Positions 10,860-21,417 of a DNA stretch of 64,000 bases are shown here, piece after piece (position 1 is the stretch's first letter; every line of letters begins with the position of its first letter). Under the pieces are notes generated by a model. It saw only the letters and a program-made list of their open reading frames with translations, did no database searches and was not told the origin of the DNA. The stretch comes from Ctena decussata (lineage: Eukaryota > Mollusca > Bivalvia > Lucinida > Lucinidae): contig OZ022500.1 of NCBI GenBank assembly GCA_963989385.1, forward strand, positions 14,956,460 to 15,020,459, in the 5' to 3' direction. The position numbers were made by a program, and so were the translations under genes.

Positions 10860-11193
10860 GGTATACTTGTCAGCCATTAGAGTTGTTTTCAGGGTGAGAT
10901 GTTGATTCTACTAGGGATAATGAAGTTATGGAATACTTGGTGATGCAATCTAGAATATCTGGGAGTGCAGGTGGCAAAGAAAAATAGCAAAAATAACTTG
11001 TACAGGGTGTTCTCATGTGTGAATGGCCTTCCTTGTCAGCCTAGCTTGTGATTCCTAGAGTACATGTCTCTTAATTGCAGTTGCAGATGTACCATAGTTG
11101 CCTGTATAAATACAAGCAAGGTTACAAGACAGACAAATATGGAATGATGATCGGCGCCCCATTACTGCGGCTATGGATTCGTTCCGCTGAGGT

Positions 11194-11252
<59 letters not shown>
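11194..11252 (+). repeat. Uninterrupted run of 59 G
   Basis: Fifty-nine consecutive G residues read directly from the sequence, followed by GAGGAGGGAAAGGAG. Frames through it give artificial polyglycine or polyproline. Long homopolymers are often unreliable in length, so the exact count may be an assembly value. Confidence 0.9.
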
Positions 11253-11253
<1 letters not shown>

Positions 11254-11327
11254 GGAGGGAAAGGAGAAAAAGGTGTAAATCCCAGAACTATGACAAAAAC
11301 CTGCAATATTCTGGAAACATTAGTTCT

Positions 11328-11365
11328 AATGTGTCCACAGTGCACAGATGCCCCTGCCTTGCACC
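11328..11365 (+). mobile_element. 5' fragment of a pearl-like element
   Basis: AATGTGTCCACAG followed by GATGCCCCTGCCT resembles the 5' end of the element at 16191 (AATGTGTCCATAGGACACGG, GTCCCCGCCT). No tandem core follows. Confidence 0.5.
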
Positions 11366-11582
11366 TTGTCAGAATAGGTATATCTGCTCAGTACATATAG
11401 CACTAAAAAACTAAACTTTAATATTGACATTGGTGGCTACAAGTTTAAACCATAATCCAAACAGAGATTTAAATTTTATCTCATTAGGTATTTCAACGAA
11501 ACCTCCTACCATCAAAAAAGCATACATGATATGACAATACAGCAATCATCTAGAGAGGAATTATCATTATTTGAACAAATTA

Positions 11583-11765
11583 GTGCTCCAGATAGGGTAG
11601 ATTTTCAATGATACTTCTGGTAATTTTTTATCATTTCTCCATTTAAATGTTTGTTGGGACCCCTCGTTTGAATTGCTTCAATGGGGCAGTTCTAATGAGG
11701 GATCACAAGATACAGTTTATGCAGAATGAACAGCTTCCAATTCATCCACTTTATCTCGAGCTTCA
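11583..11765. mobile_element. Degenerate M2 palindromic MITE
   Basis: GGGACCCCTCGTTTGAA and TTCTAATGAGGGATCACAAG form the eroded M2 apex, and GCTCCAGATAGGGTAGA resembles the M2 left end. It is much more diverged than the copies at 4224 and 12721. Confidence 0.5.
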
Positions 11766-12528
11766 ACAGATCTTTAAGGTAAACAGGTGAACTTTCAGGG
11801 GAAGCAACTCTACCATTTTCATTTTTGCCTCCCTTTTCAAGTGTGATCAACTCTTCAAAGAAGGAGTTTGCACCCTAAGGACCAAATTTTTTAAGAGTAG
11901 ACCCCATTTTAGAATGGCTTATTCATCAAGGGACAGGACCCAAAACAGGAAAGTTATCTCCCTTAGTGAAACTAGCAGGAAAAAAGGTGTACCCATTTAT
12001 CTTAAAATATAAAAGATATTTACTAAAGATCTATATTTTTTCAGCACTAATGAGATAAAGTGTACTATAAGAGGGAAGGCAAATACAAGAAGTTGTTCTG
12101 ATCTCACCTGAAGTGGCTGCCTCAAGGTACAGCCTGATACCAATACCACAAATTAGCCATGGAATGTAAAAACGACCCTTACAGCATTACTAAGCATTTT
12201 TCAGGATCTCTAGATTGCTGAACCAAACAGACAAAGTTAATCACACAAAGCAGATACATAGGCTGCATGATCTGTGGTGATGTTGTATGAGTGCTATGAG
12301 ACACTATTTCTCATGTAATTGCTCATATCAGCATTTCTCACTGGGCTTAAGAAATTTATATGGATACATTTTATACCACTGAAGAAAGACCTGTAGCTTC
12401 CACCCTGAACTTATTTGTGATCAAACAAGAGTAATATAGCTCTGCAGACAATAAGCTGAATGACTGCTAAAATGCTTTCAATAACTGACCAGATGGATGG
12501 ATGGATAACTTGGCCTTCTTGTGTCCTT
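11766..12528. other. Non-coding block with an R4 repeat
   Basis: About 11800-11950 is an inverted R4 dispersed repeat (GAAGCAACTCTACCATTTTC, TTTTTGCCTCCCTTTTC). The remainder shows nothing recognisable. Confidence 0.5.
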
Positions 12529-12690
12529 TTCAATGGTATTTTAGTCAAATCAGGATTGGAAGGTGATTACAAAAGGCTCTGTGCAATGAAGAGCCCTTCA
12601 GGTTTGCACAGAATCTTGCCTCCAGAAGGACTCAAACCCATGACCCTGTGACCAAAGTGTGGAAGCTCTAACCACTCACAGCCACCCAGA
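12529..12690 (-). mobile_element. tRNA-like SINE head, minus strand
   Basis: On the minus strand the sequence reads GGGTGGCTGTGAGTGGTTAG (box A region) and later CATGGGTTTGAGTCCTTC (box B region), with spacing appropriate to a tRNA. Stem pairing is too poor for a functional tRNA, so a SINE is the better call. Confidence 0.55.
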
Positions 12691-12720
12691 ACCTTCAAAA
12701 GCTGACCAGAAATAGCCACA

Positions 12721-12921
12721 CAGAGCTCTAGATAAGAAGGGTATTCGATGATAATTGAGGGATAAGTTTTTTTTTCTCATTGAAACCGTATATTATGACC
12801 CCTCATCTAAACCGTCTCGTCGAGATGGTTCAGATGAGGGGTCACAATATATGTTTTTATGCAGAAATAACAAAAATTATCCTTGATTATCATCAAGTAC
12901 TCCCTCTTATCTAGAGCTCTG
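12721..12921. mobile_element. Full-length palindromic MITE (family M2), copy 2
   Basis: It has the same 201-bp length and architecture as 4224-4424: ends CAGAGCTCTAGATAAG and CTTATCTAGAGCTCTG, apex TGACCCCTCATCTAAACCGT. GCCACA lies immediately outside both ends (12715-12720 and 12922-12927), a clean 6-bp target duplication. Confidence 0.85.
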
Positions 12922-12989
12922 GCCACATAATTGTAGGTAAAGCCATTATGTAGATCTGAAAAGCATTAAACTGTACAAATTTCCTGCTA

Positions 12990-13220
12990 TGATATGTTTT
13001 CTGCCATTTTAATGAAGGGAGACAGCTTTGTAACTTCCTGTATGCTTTTCTGGTTGACAAAGCCCTTCCAAAAAAGGTTTACTCTTAAATAAAGGAACTG
13101 GCTCTTAGGGAAGCAAACAGGAAGTCTTTCCTTTAAAAGTTTACCCCAACTGAGAAGGAAGGCAAAACTGAAAATAAAACTGATACTCAATTCCTCTGAA
13201 AGTGTACCCATTCACATGAA
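12990..13220 (-). repeat. R4 dispersed repeat
   Basis: It contains CTTTAAAAGTTTACCCCAACTG, GGAAGGCAAAACTGAAAATA and TCTGAAAGTGTACCCATTC, which correspond to the copies at 5270-5500 and 35300-35490. The open frame across it is not supported as a gene. Confidence 0.5.
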
Positions 13221-13260
13221 AAAGCAAAATGAAACTAGAAAATTGTGTCTGTAAGACACT

Positions 13261-14370
13261 AATGATGCCCCCGTGCAGCGCCTGTCACAGGACATGTGTA
13301 CATCCCTAAAGCACTTTTCAAGCACAAATGCTATTTACAAAGAATCCACTGAAAACATTACACAAAATTTATACCCTACAGTGCAAAATGCAGCCCAAAA
13401 TGACTAAGTTTAAAAGGCCATAATTCCTTCAGAATTATTTTTTCCTATCAAAACCAACATGCACATCTTCAATATGTCCACAACAAGTCTCCAATGTCTG
13501 AAAAACAGCCACTGAAAATTGTGGGAGGAGTTGATTACACAAAGTACTTACCCTACAATGCAAACATATGCCTAAAATGACTATAAGTCCAAAAAGCTAT
13601 AATTCTGTCAAAATTAATTCTAGCTCCAACAAAAACCCACATGCACATCTCCAATATGTGCATAACATGTATGCAAAGTTTGGAAAAGACCAATTGAAAA
13701 CTGAGGGAGGAGTTGATTACACAAACTCCTGACCCTTTTAAAGTAAAAATTTGCCTAAAATGACTAAGTTCAAAAGGCCATAATTTTGTCAAAATCAATT
13801 CTAGTTCCAACAAAAACCCACATGCACATCTTCAATATGTACATAAGATGTATACAAGGTTTGAAAAAGATCCATTGAAAACTGTGGGAGGAGTTGATTA
13901 CACAAACTACATACCCTACAATGCAAAAATTTGTCTAAAATGACTAAGTTCAAAAAGCCGTAATTCTGTCAAAATTAATTCTAGCTCCAACATAAACCCA
14001 CATGCACATCTTCAATATGTCCATAACATGTATGCAAGGTTTCAAAAAGATCCATTGAAAACTGTGGGAGGAGTTGATTACACAAACTACATACCCTACA
14101 ATGCAAAAATTTGCCTAAAATGACTAAGTTCAAAAGGCCGTAATTCTGTCAAATTAATTCTAGCTCCGACAAAAACCCACATGCACATCTTCAATATGTC
14201 CACAACATGTATGCGAAGTTTGAAAAAGATCCACTGAAAACTGTGGGAGGAGTTGATTACACAAACTCTACACCGTAAAGTGTGACGAACGGACGGACAG
14301 ACAGACGGACAGACGGACAGACAGGAGCAAATCTTAATGCCCCCTGACTATCGTCACGGGGGCATAAAAA
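13261..14370 (+). mobile_element. Pearl-like element with about 180-bp tandem core
   Basis: The 5' end is AATGATGCCCCCGTG. It is followed by five tandem units with period 179-182 bp, measured between GTGGGAGGAGTTGATTACAC at 13521, 13703, 13884, 14064 and 14243. Then come a GACGGACAGACGGACA microsatellite and a 3' hairpin (ATGCCCCCTGAC, TATC loop, GTCACGGGGGCAT at 14337-14364) followed by an A run. This order is the recalled layout of bivalve pearl elements, now usually grouped with Helitron/Helentron non-autonomous elements. No Rep/helicase is encoded. Confidence 0.75.
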
Positions 14371-15176
14371 AAACTAATTTGTGCAGCTGAAAATAATTTT
14401 GCTAAAGTACCAGCCTAAAATTGCAATTTTTTCAAAATATACAGGATGCTTCAACTAGAAAGGAAGGAATAGAATTTGCCAATGCAGTTGTACTGCTGTA
14501 AAATAATTTGCAGTTGCAGTTATACTCCTGTCTTTAGTATGGGTTTTGCCACTGTACAAAACCTACACAATGTATTGTCTTATTTGGCTAAACACAGTAA
14601 CTTAAAGACCAATACCTAACTTCACAGTTCTTTGATATAACTATTCTTACTCCAATGAACAGAAATAAATGTTATACTGTAGCATATCTGAATTTCTCTG
14701 TACCTTGCAGTTGCAGATATATCATTATTCTTCGGCAAAGACATGCAGCTGCAGATATAGAACAGGAAGCAAGAGTACCCTGACTTAACAGCCCACCCTG
14801 AGGCGGCTGTTTATGGTCTGTAGCCAAATATGGACTCGGGCCACAGTGGTGCCATGCTAGTAAGTACAAGGTAATCACCTTGCACACAAACTATGGAGAC
14901 CCCTTCTGTAATGGGCCATCCTTTCTTTCAACTAGTAGAGAAATATGATATGGAAGCATTATTACATAATTCTGTCATCAGTCGCAGTGCCAGAAATACC
15001 TTTATGCATAAATTTGTTAAATAAGTGATTTATTATAAGAAGAGAAAAGTACAGGTAGCTGCATGAAAATAAATGGTACGAGCCATATAAACCCAATGTA
15101 TTGGAATGGGCACACCTGAGCAAACAGTGCAGACCGTTTAGGCACAGTTTAACAGTTAGACCTCTGGTCTGTAAAA
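14371..15176. other. Intergenic, scattered minisatellite words
   Basis: No gene seen. Isolated TTGCAGTTGCAG words occur near 14502 and 14705. A truncated MITE-core fragment (GAGCAAACAGTGCAGACC) lies near 15118. Confidence 0.5.
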
Positions 15177-15190
15177 TTTAACCCTACTGC

Positions 15191-15236
15191 ACTCAGAACG
15201 GCCAAAACTCTATGGAGTTTTGGCTGTTCTGAGTGC
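15191..15236. repeat. Short perfect hairpin next to TTAACCC
   Basis: CACTCAGAACGGCCAAAACTC pairs with GAGTTTTGGCTGTTCTGAGT across a TATG loop. It sits just inside TTAACCC at about 15179, so it is probably another TTAA-type palindromic MITE whose right end I could not place. Confidence 0.6.
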
Positions 15237-16005
15237 AATAGAGTTATGTCAGATAGTAAAAATCAGATTGTTCACATTTAGAATAACTACCGTAATAAGT
15301 TTAGTTGTCCCAATGTTAAGGTAATAATGGTAATATCAAATAAAACGTCTCATTATGTCATGACGATAACAATCTTCAATACGCCGAGATAGACATCATA
15401 ATAATTATATAGCGGCTGTCTTTTCAACTGATAATAAAACATCGGGTGCAAATAAAGTGATGATTACTAGATAATAGCCTATTTGCATGAAGCCACATTT
15501 TATAGACTATTAAAAGTATTGCAAAAGAAAATGAACTTCACAAAAAGCTTTTGATACAAAAACATTAATTTTGGAAGGTCATTCATTTGATCAATAAGTA
15601 ACATGAAACAAACTGAAAGGGGCTTTAAATTCATGACATTCAATTCTAAACCCCACATGCTTGCATTTTTATTTAGTCTTCATATTTTTTTTTTTTTTTA
15701 CTAAATATTTTGTCCTTCAGAATAAACCTTCAACGGTAGATAATGAAACTCAAAATGCTGCAAAATAATATCATGTTTTATTAAGCTTAGAATCTGTTGA
15801 TCTCCTGGTTCACACAAAATATGTCATGTCTATATGGTCCAAAACTTCAAAATTCTATGATCTGTTTCTTCCACCAAAGGGCCATAATGGCTTTGATTTT
15901 CTTGTGCATTAAGTTTAAAACATTGTGATGAAATCGAAAAATACAGCAGGTAAGCTAAGTGCTATTTCAAGAGTCTGATATATGAGCTGTGCCATGCCAA
16001 TGTTT
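15237..16005. other. AT-rich intergenic stretch
   Basis: Nothing recognised apart from a T run near 15690. No open frame of note. Confidence 0.6.
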
Positions 16006-16190
16006 TTAACCCATTCCATTCGGGATACCCCTTGCAAACAGTTTGGATCCAGATCAGTTGTGGGGCCTGATCTGAGATCCAAACTGTTTGCCTCCTAGAC
16101 ATCATTTCTACAAGATTCAGTTAGACCAATATTGTCAAAATATTCTTGATTTTTTATGCAGATGACAATTTCAGCAGAGAACAAACCAGA

Positions 16191-17731
16191 AATGTGTCCA
16201 TAGGACACGGATGTCCCCGCCTAGTGCCTTGAGTAAGATGGCACCTTGATTAAGTTACTGGCACTTGTAGAATAACTAGGCTCATACAGGCAGACTTGTA
16301 CAATATAAATGGCAAATCAAGAGACGAGAAATATCAAAATTACCTATGGTTTTCACTATAGCCTATACATAAAGTTTACATGCCCAGTGTGACCTTGACC
16401 TTCAAGCTAGGGGTTTCTCATGAGGATCATTGAAGCAATATAGTTTTGAATCCCACCACGAAGGATAAAGTTAAGGACAGGACATAAACATGTTTCACTG
16501 AAGCCTATGCATAAAGTTTAAGTGCAGACTGTGACCTTGACCTTTAAGCTAACTATATGATTCTTGCATGCCTGGCCGCATAGCGCAATCTGTAGGGCAC
16601 CTGACTCATAAGTCAGAGGTCCTGGGTTCGTTACCCGGTCTGGCCACATTCTTTCGTTTCTCTTTCCGCTGATTCAAGAAGGGCAGTTGTCAGTTACTGG
16701 CAAAAGTATGTGCACTTAGTACTGGTTAACCACTTAGGAGGTCTAAGCCTGCCCAGGATCAGTGTGGTTAGGTTAACTGACCATCCCGACATGACCATAG
16801 CTGTTTACCGTGGCCGTAAAGCAACCAATCAATCAATGATTCTTGCATGTGACACATCAACTTGTAATGATAATTATTTATGCCAGATAATTTTGAAATC
16901 CCCTCATGCAGGACAAAATTTCACTACAGCCTATGCACAAAGCTTAAGTGCTGACTGTGACCTTGACCTTCAAGCTAGCAGCGTGGTTTTGCACATGACA
17001 CACCATCTTGTCATGATAATTATTTATGCAAAATAATTTTGTGATCCCACTATGCAGGACAAAGTTATGGACCAGACATGAACATATTTCATTATAGCCT
17101 ATGCACAAAAGTTAAAGTGCGAACTGTGACCTTGACCTTTAAGATAGTGACATGGTTCTTGCAAGTGACACATTGTCTTATCATGATGAACATTTGTGCC
17201 AAATTATTTAAATCCCACCATGCAGTCCAAAGTTATGGGTCGGACACAAACATATTTCATTATAGCCTATGTACAAAGTTTAAGTGCGGAATGTGACCTG
17301 GACCTTTGAGACAGCCATGTGGTTCTTGCACGCAACACACCATCTTGTCATGATGATCATTTGTGCCATATAATTTTTAAATTCCACCATGCAGTTATGG
17401 GTCGGACACGAACATATTTCATTATAGTCTATGTACAAAGTTAAAGTGTGACCTGACCTTTGAGATATTTCATTATAGCCTATGTACAAAGTTTAAGTGC
17501 GAACTGTGACCTTGACCTTTGAGATAGCGACATGGTTCTTGCACAGGACACACTGTCTTGTCATCATGATCATTTTTGCCAAATAATATTTGAATCCCAC
17601 CGTGCAGTCCAAAGTTATGGATCAGACACGATTAAGGTAACACACAAACAAACACACATACATACATACGCACACATGGACAGGGTAAAATCTATATGCC
17701 CTTTCGCCATTTCATGGCGGGGGCATAAAAA
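16191..17731 (+). mobile_element. Pearl-like element with 142-169-bp tandem core
   Basis: The 5' end is AATGTGTCCATAGGACACGG. Tandem units are marked by GTGACCTTGACC at 16389, 16531, 16957, 17126, 17293 and 17507, with a truncated unit near 17448. The large gap between the second and third is a SINE insertion. A CA/CATA microsatellite follows, then a 3' hairpin (ATGCCC..CGCCAT, TTC, ATGGCG..GGGCAT, 17696-17725) and AAAA. Open frames in the core, including the 108-residue one at 16710, are not genes. Confidence 0.75.
16571..16835 (+). mobile_element. S1 SINE with 14-bp target duplication
   Basis: The tRNA-like head (GCGCAATCTGTAGGGCACC, GGTTCGTTACCCGG) and S1 body are complete and end in a CAATCAATCA tail. 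ATGATTCTTGCATG flanks it exactly on both sides (16557-16570 and 16836-16849). It interrupts a tandem unit of the pearl-like element and is therefore the youngest layer of this nest. Confidence 0.92.
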
Positions 17732-17753
17732 TACCCAGAATGCAATGGGTTAA

Positions 17754-18480
17754 AGACCATACAGAACCACAGTGAAGGTTGCCTGTCTGTCTATGAGTTT
17801 CACAGTATAAAACATCAATGGCATAATTTTCTTTTCATCCAGTTCTCATAATGATTTTCCCCAGGAGGCCAAAGGGAATGAATCCCTGTCACCAGGTCTG
17901 TCTGTATCCTCTCCAATTCTAAGAAGACAGTTGAAATGGAGCACAAACGAGAGATTTTGTCGTTTAAACTTCCTATAGAGGACCAATGCACTACTCTTTG
18001 CACTGTCACATGAAAAGGGACATAAAGGCAGTGCAAACAAAGAAGACTCTGACCATACTGCACATCTGTGCAGTCTGATCCAAGTCTTCCCTGTTCATGC
18101 ACACAATCTATGAATCCTAAAGAAGCTAATACAACCATGTAAATGAAAATCAAGACAATGTCCGGTTTAGGCGGATGCACACTTTGCTCAGTTTATGCCA
18201 TTAGCACATGAACTTAAGCCTTTTTTTCATGTGATGCCATGCAATTCAACTTATTTATACCCTCTAAATACTAAGAGTCTTTCTATAAAATAGAAGCTTT
18301 TCGGATTAACTACCTATTAATATTTCAATAACAACCTTCAATATATATAGTGTAATCGGTCAATGTGGGGAAGATCTGCCATATCCAAATAATTTCAACA
18401 GCTTTGAAACAGGAAATGTAAATTAAGAATATTCCATGTACCAGCCAAACCCTGCTTTTTCCTGAAATAATAAATATCAC
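17754..18480. other. Intergenic; MITE-core remnant
   Basis: At about 18010-18190 is an eroded fold-back remnant (GCAGTGCAAACAAAG, TGCACATCTGTGCAGTCTGA, GGCGGATGCACACTTTG). No host gene was seen; the minus-strand frame at 17815-18180 overlaps this repeat and is not supported. Confidence 0.5.
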
Positions 18481-19774
18481 CTATAATGAACAGAAAGAAT
18501 GCTCATGATTACTGTTGCAGATATATTTGATGACTAAAGACTTAATGTTAGCAAGTCAGTAATTTCAGTAAAATCAGAAATGAATGAATGCCAGTGATTT
18601 GCAGTTGCAGATATACTCAAGCAATCACCACAGTGTGCTATTTGAAGGTTGAAGTTGTGCTCTGTGCTGGCCAATTAGGTACATGCAGTTGAAAATAATG
18701 CTCTGTGCTGGCCACCTTAGTAATTGCAGTTGAAGCTATACATCTGAGTTGGTCACCTATGTACCATATTCAACCTAATAGGCCTACATGCTCCAATTAG
18801 CGCACATCATGGGAATTTCTGAGGCATATGATATCAGTGCACATATTTTTACCAGTTTATTCCTTTGATTGCTTGTTTACAAGTGCTGAAAACACTATAT
18901 TTCTCTTTCAGTTTTCACATACAAAGCTTCTCCATCCACTATGACTATAAGCAGCTTTTCTCTGATGCTTTAAATATTGAATTTTACATCTAATAATTCT
19001 TTGAAGTGTGTGCTTATTAGGAAGAAATCTACTGCAAGTATTTAATCCTATTTTGGAAATGTTAAGTGCACAGTGCACTAAAAGAGTTGAATACATGTAC
19101 TGTATTTGCAACTGAAGGTATACCTCTGTATTGGCCCTCAAAGTCTTTGCAGTTTAAGATATACCTCTGTATTGGTCACCTAATTATTAGCAGGTAAAGA
19201 TACCTCTAAGCTGGCCACCTAAGTATTTGCAGTTGAAGATAAAACTCTGTACTTGCTACTCAAGTATTTGCAGCTGAGGTACCCTCTGTGTTGGCCCCAT
19301 AAGTATTTGCAAATGAAGATTTACCTCTGTGCTGGTCACTTACGTACTTGCAGTTGCAGATATAGCTCCGTATTGGCCACCTATTAGGATTAGCAATTTA
19401 AGATACACCTCTGTGTTGGCTCCTAAGTATTTGAAGTAGAAGATTTACCTCTGACTGTGCTGGTCACCTAAGTATTTGCAGGTGAAGATATCTCTGTGCT
19501 GGCCTGGCATAAATATTTGCAAGTGAAGATGTACCTTTGTGTTGGCCACTTTGGTATTTGCAGCTGTAGGTACACATCCTAAGGGGGCCACCAGATTTGC
19601 AGCGGAAGATTATTTGTACAAAGATGTACATCTGAAATGGCCATATAAGATATTCTTCTCCACTGAGTGTATAAGTATTTACAGTTGAAGATAAGACTAT
19701 GTGTGGGCCATCTGAGTATTAGCAGTTGAAGAGATACCTGCACTAGTTGGCAATAAACCTATGTGTATGTTCTC
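18481..19774. repeat. 41-bp minisatellite, first block
   Basis: Sparse units (TTGCAGTTGCAGATATA) from 18500 become a continuous array from about 19095. The unit is about 41 bp and approximates GTATTTGCAGTTGAAGATA followed by TACCTCTGTGTTGGCCACCTA. Copies vary by substitutions and small indels. No promoter or coding role is apparent. Confidence 0.8.
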
Positions 19775-20249
19775 TAGGGATGTAACGATAGTCCATAAAT
19801 GACTATTGCGATAGTATTGACATTGCAAGAAGTACCATTGCGATACTATTACTATTGCAGGTTGCTATTGCGATGCATTGCGATAACTATTGGGGACAGA
19901 TTTTTTATCCAGAAACTGAGCTTTTCTGTATAAAAATCTGGTATGTTCACAAATTTGCGGCTGAAAAGCATTGTTTAATGACTGTTGTATCACAACATGC
20001 ACACCTTGGCTACAAAATACAAGAAAATATTATTTTTCATTCTTTGGAATCCACAAGCATTTCTATTACTCTTTTAGCTAAAGACATCTTTCAAGAAATA
20101 GATGCATGTCTAGAAACTATTGAAACTATTGCGATATTGGAAACACTATTGCCGATAGTATTGACATTGCAGCTTTCCCTATCGATAGTGACTATTGCCA
20201 ATGTTACTATTGCGATATATCGATAGTCCGATGTATTGTTACACCCCTA
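19775..20249. mobile_element. hAT MITE with exact 8-bp target duplication, copy 1
   Basis: It starts TAGGGATGTAACGATAG and ends GTTACACCCCTA. ATGTTCTC is duplicated exactly (19767-19774 and 20250-20257). An 8-bp duplication and TAGGGGTGTAAC-like ends are the hallmark of hAT elements. Both flanks carry variants of ACTATTGCGATA in direct and inverted orientation. The 475 bp contain no transposase; the 123-residue open frame at 19855 is incidental. Confidence 0.9.
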
Positions 20250-20331
20250 ATGTTCTCCATTTGTTGACAATATATACCTGTATGTGGGTCACCTGAGTGT
20301 TTGCAGTTGGAATATAACTCTGCTATTGAAA
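20250..20331. repeat. Minisatellite continuation
   Basis: The array resumes directly after the hAT MITE target duplication (ATGTTCTCCAT, GACAATATATACCTG, GAGTGTTTGCAGTTGG) and stops at about 20325. Confidence 0.7.
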
Positions 20332-20800
20332 TACAATTCAATTCAATTCAATTCTTTATTCAGATTGCCAAATACATTTTAGCGCATCTACAACATATCA
20401 TAGAAACAAGACAATGATCTAATCACATTTACCTTCCCAGCAGGCACATGGCGTCGCAGTGACGTCCCACTGACTCCAGTGCGAGGCCACCGAGACGCCC
20501 TGTGCCCGCTGGATTTAAGGGCTGGGATGTTCTGGCCATATACCCTGGTCGGTCAGGATAGATGAGAAAGAAAGGAAGTCAGGGCAGTGTCTAGAGCTGT
20601 GCATCCAATATCAGCAGCTCTGCTCCAGACACTGCCGCCCCCCCCCCCCCCCCCCCTCAAACAACGCTCAGTCCGAACCACGCCAGACCAGGTTCCCAGG
20701 GGACATGACCAGGAGGTCCCTAGATTTATTACCACAAAGAATTATAAGAATAAACAAATATGACCTACTGGTTGAGCTATAAGTTCTTATTTATAGTCCT
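20332..20800 (-). mobile_element. Possible LINE 3' end, minus strand
   Basis: On the minus strand the block ends with AATAAAGAATTGAATTGAAT, that is, a polyadenylation-like AATAAA and a short tandem tail, as expected of a LINE 3' end. It is interrupted by a small MITE at 20437-20512 and contains a C run at about 20637-20657. No reverse transcriptase sequence was seen, so this is tentative. Confidence 0.35.
20437..20512. mobile_element. 76-bp inverted-repeat MITE
   Basis: CCAGCAGGCACA at the left and TGTGCCCGCTGG at the right form a 12-bp inverted repeat with one mismatch. GGCGTCGCAGTGACGTC lies inside. The same left terminus begins the element at 62839. Confidence 0.6.
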
Positions 20801-20840
20801 TCCAAAATTTATGGCATATAATTATATATAGTGTGTTTAA

Positions 20841-21038
20841 CCATTTAGTGCCTAGCTTCCCATATTTGGAAGTATGCACACAGTGAAGACCCAGATCAGA
20901 TGTTGCTGATTGCATGCATCATCTGATCAGTGTCCACACTGTCGAAAAAGAATAACTGAACTATTTCACCTGATACCCATTAAATTAAAATGGGCTCGTC
21001 AAATTAATAACTATGGAATATTCCATTTGACAAAAAGG
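20841..21038. mobile_element. TTAA-flanked palindromic MITE, variant core
   Basis: TTAA is present at 20837-20840 and 21039-21042. The ends are CCATTTAGTGCC and AAAAAGG. The centre pairs CAGATCAGATGTTGCTGATT with a partner containing ATCATCTGATCAGTG, inside CACACAGTG and CCACACTGT words. Length is 198 bp. Confidence 0.6.
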
Positions 21039-21417
21039 TTAATAGAGCAGGATATATCTGATTTTATAACCAGTACATTATTTCTTTGTAACAAGCTTAC
21101 ACTCTCGTAAATACAAGTATTTACAGTGGCAAACTTTGCTAGGAAGCACAGCCCGGCTATAGTCTCAATAGACCATCAGTTTCTCAACTATAGCCGCTGC
21201 CATTCTCAGAGGTTAGGTCCGAACTATAGCCAAAAAATACCAGATGAGAAATTTCGACAAATCGGCAATTATGTATCAAAACCACTTAAACCAGTCAGGA
21301 TATGTTGAAAAAAAAGTAGCTAAATCTGATTTGATGATTCTTATCGGCAGAAAGGACATTGATGGAATAGCGGCCATAGCCAGGATATCGCCCCTAAAGA
21401 AGTTGTCCAGTTAGACC
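21039..21417. other. Interruption of the minisatellite, nothing recognised
   Basis: About 380 bp without repeat or gene signal. CTATAGTCTCAATAG and AACTATAGCC words around 21155-21230 suggest a small eroded inverted repeat. Confidence 0.45.

Larger units (their letters stand above)
16010..17749. mobile_element. TTAA MITE carrying a nested pearl-like element
   Basis: TTAA at 16006-16009 is followed by CCCATTCCATTCGGG. At the other end CCAGAATGCAATGGG is followed by TTAA (17750-17753), so the two ends are inverted repeats. A palindrome (GCAAACAGTTTGGATCC and its complement) lies at 16026-16083. Removing the insert at 16191-17731 leaves about 199 bp, the same size as the intact TTAA MITEs at 3913-4115 (203 bp) and 20841-21038 (198 bp). 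Confidence 0.75.

Noticed and set aside
10578..10897. Overlapping frames encoding MASAET-type peptides on both strands
   Set aside because: Explained entirely by the palindrome of repeated words.
11055..11345. Minus-strand frame with a long polyproline stretch
   Set aside because: It is only the complement of the 59-G run; no other coding signal.
16710..17753. Several 70-110-codon frames on both strands
   Set aside because: They lie in the tandem core of a pearl-like element and a SINE; frames repeat with the period.
19855..20226. 123-codon frame as a transposase fragment
   Set aside because: It falls wholly in the ACTATTGCGATA-rich hAT MITE and shows no hAT domain motif.
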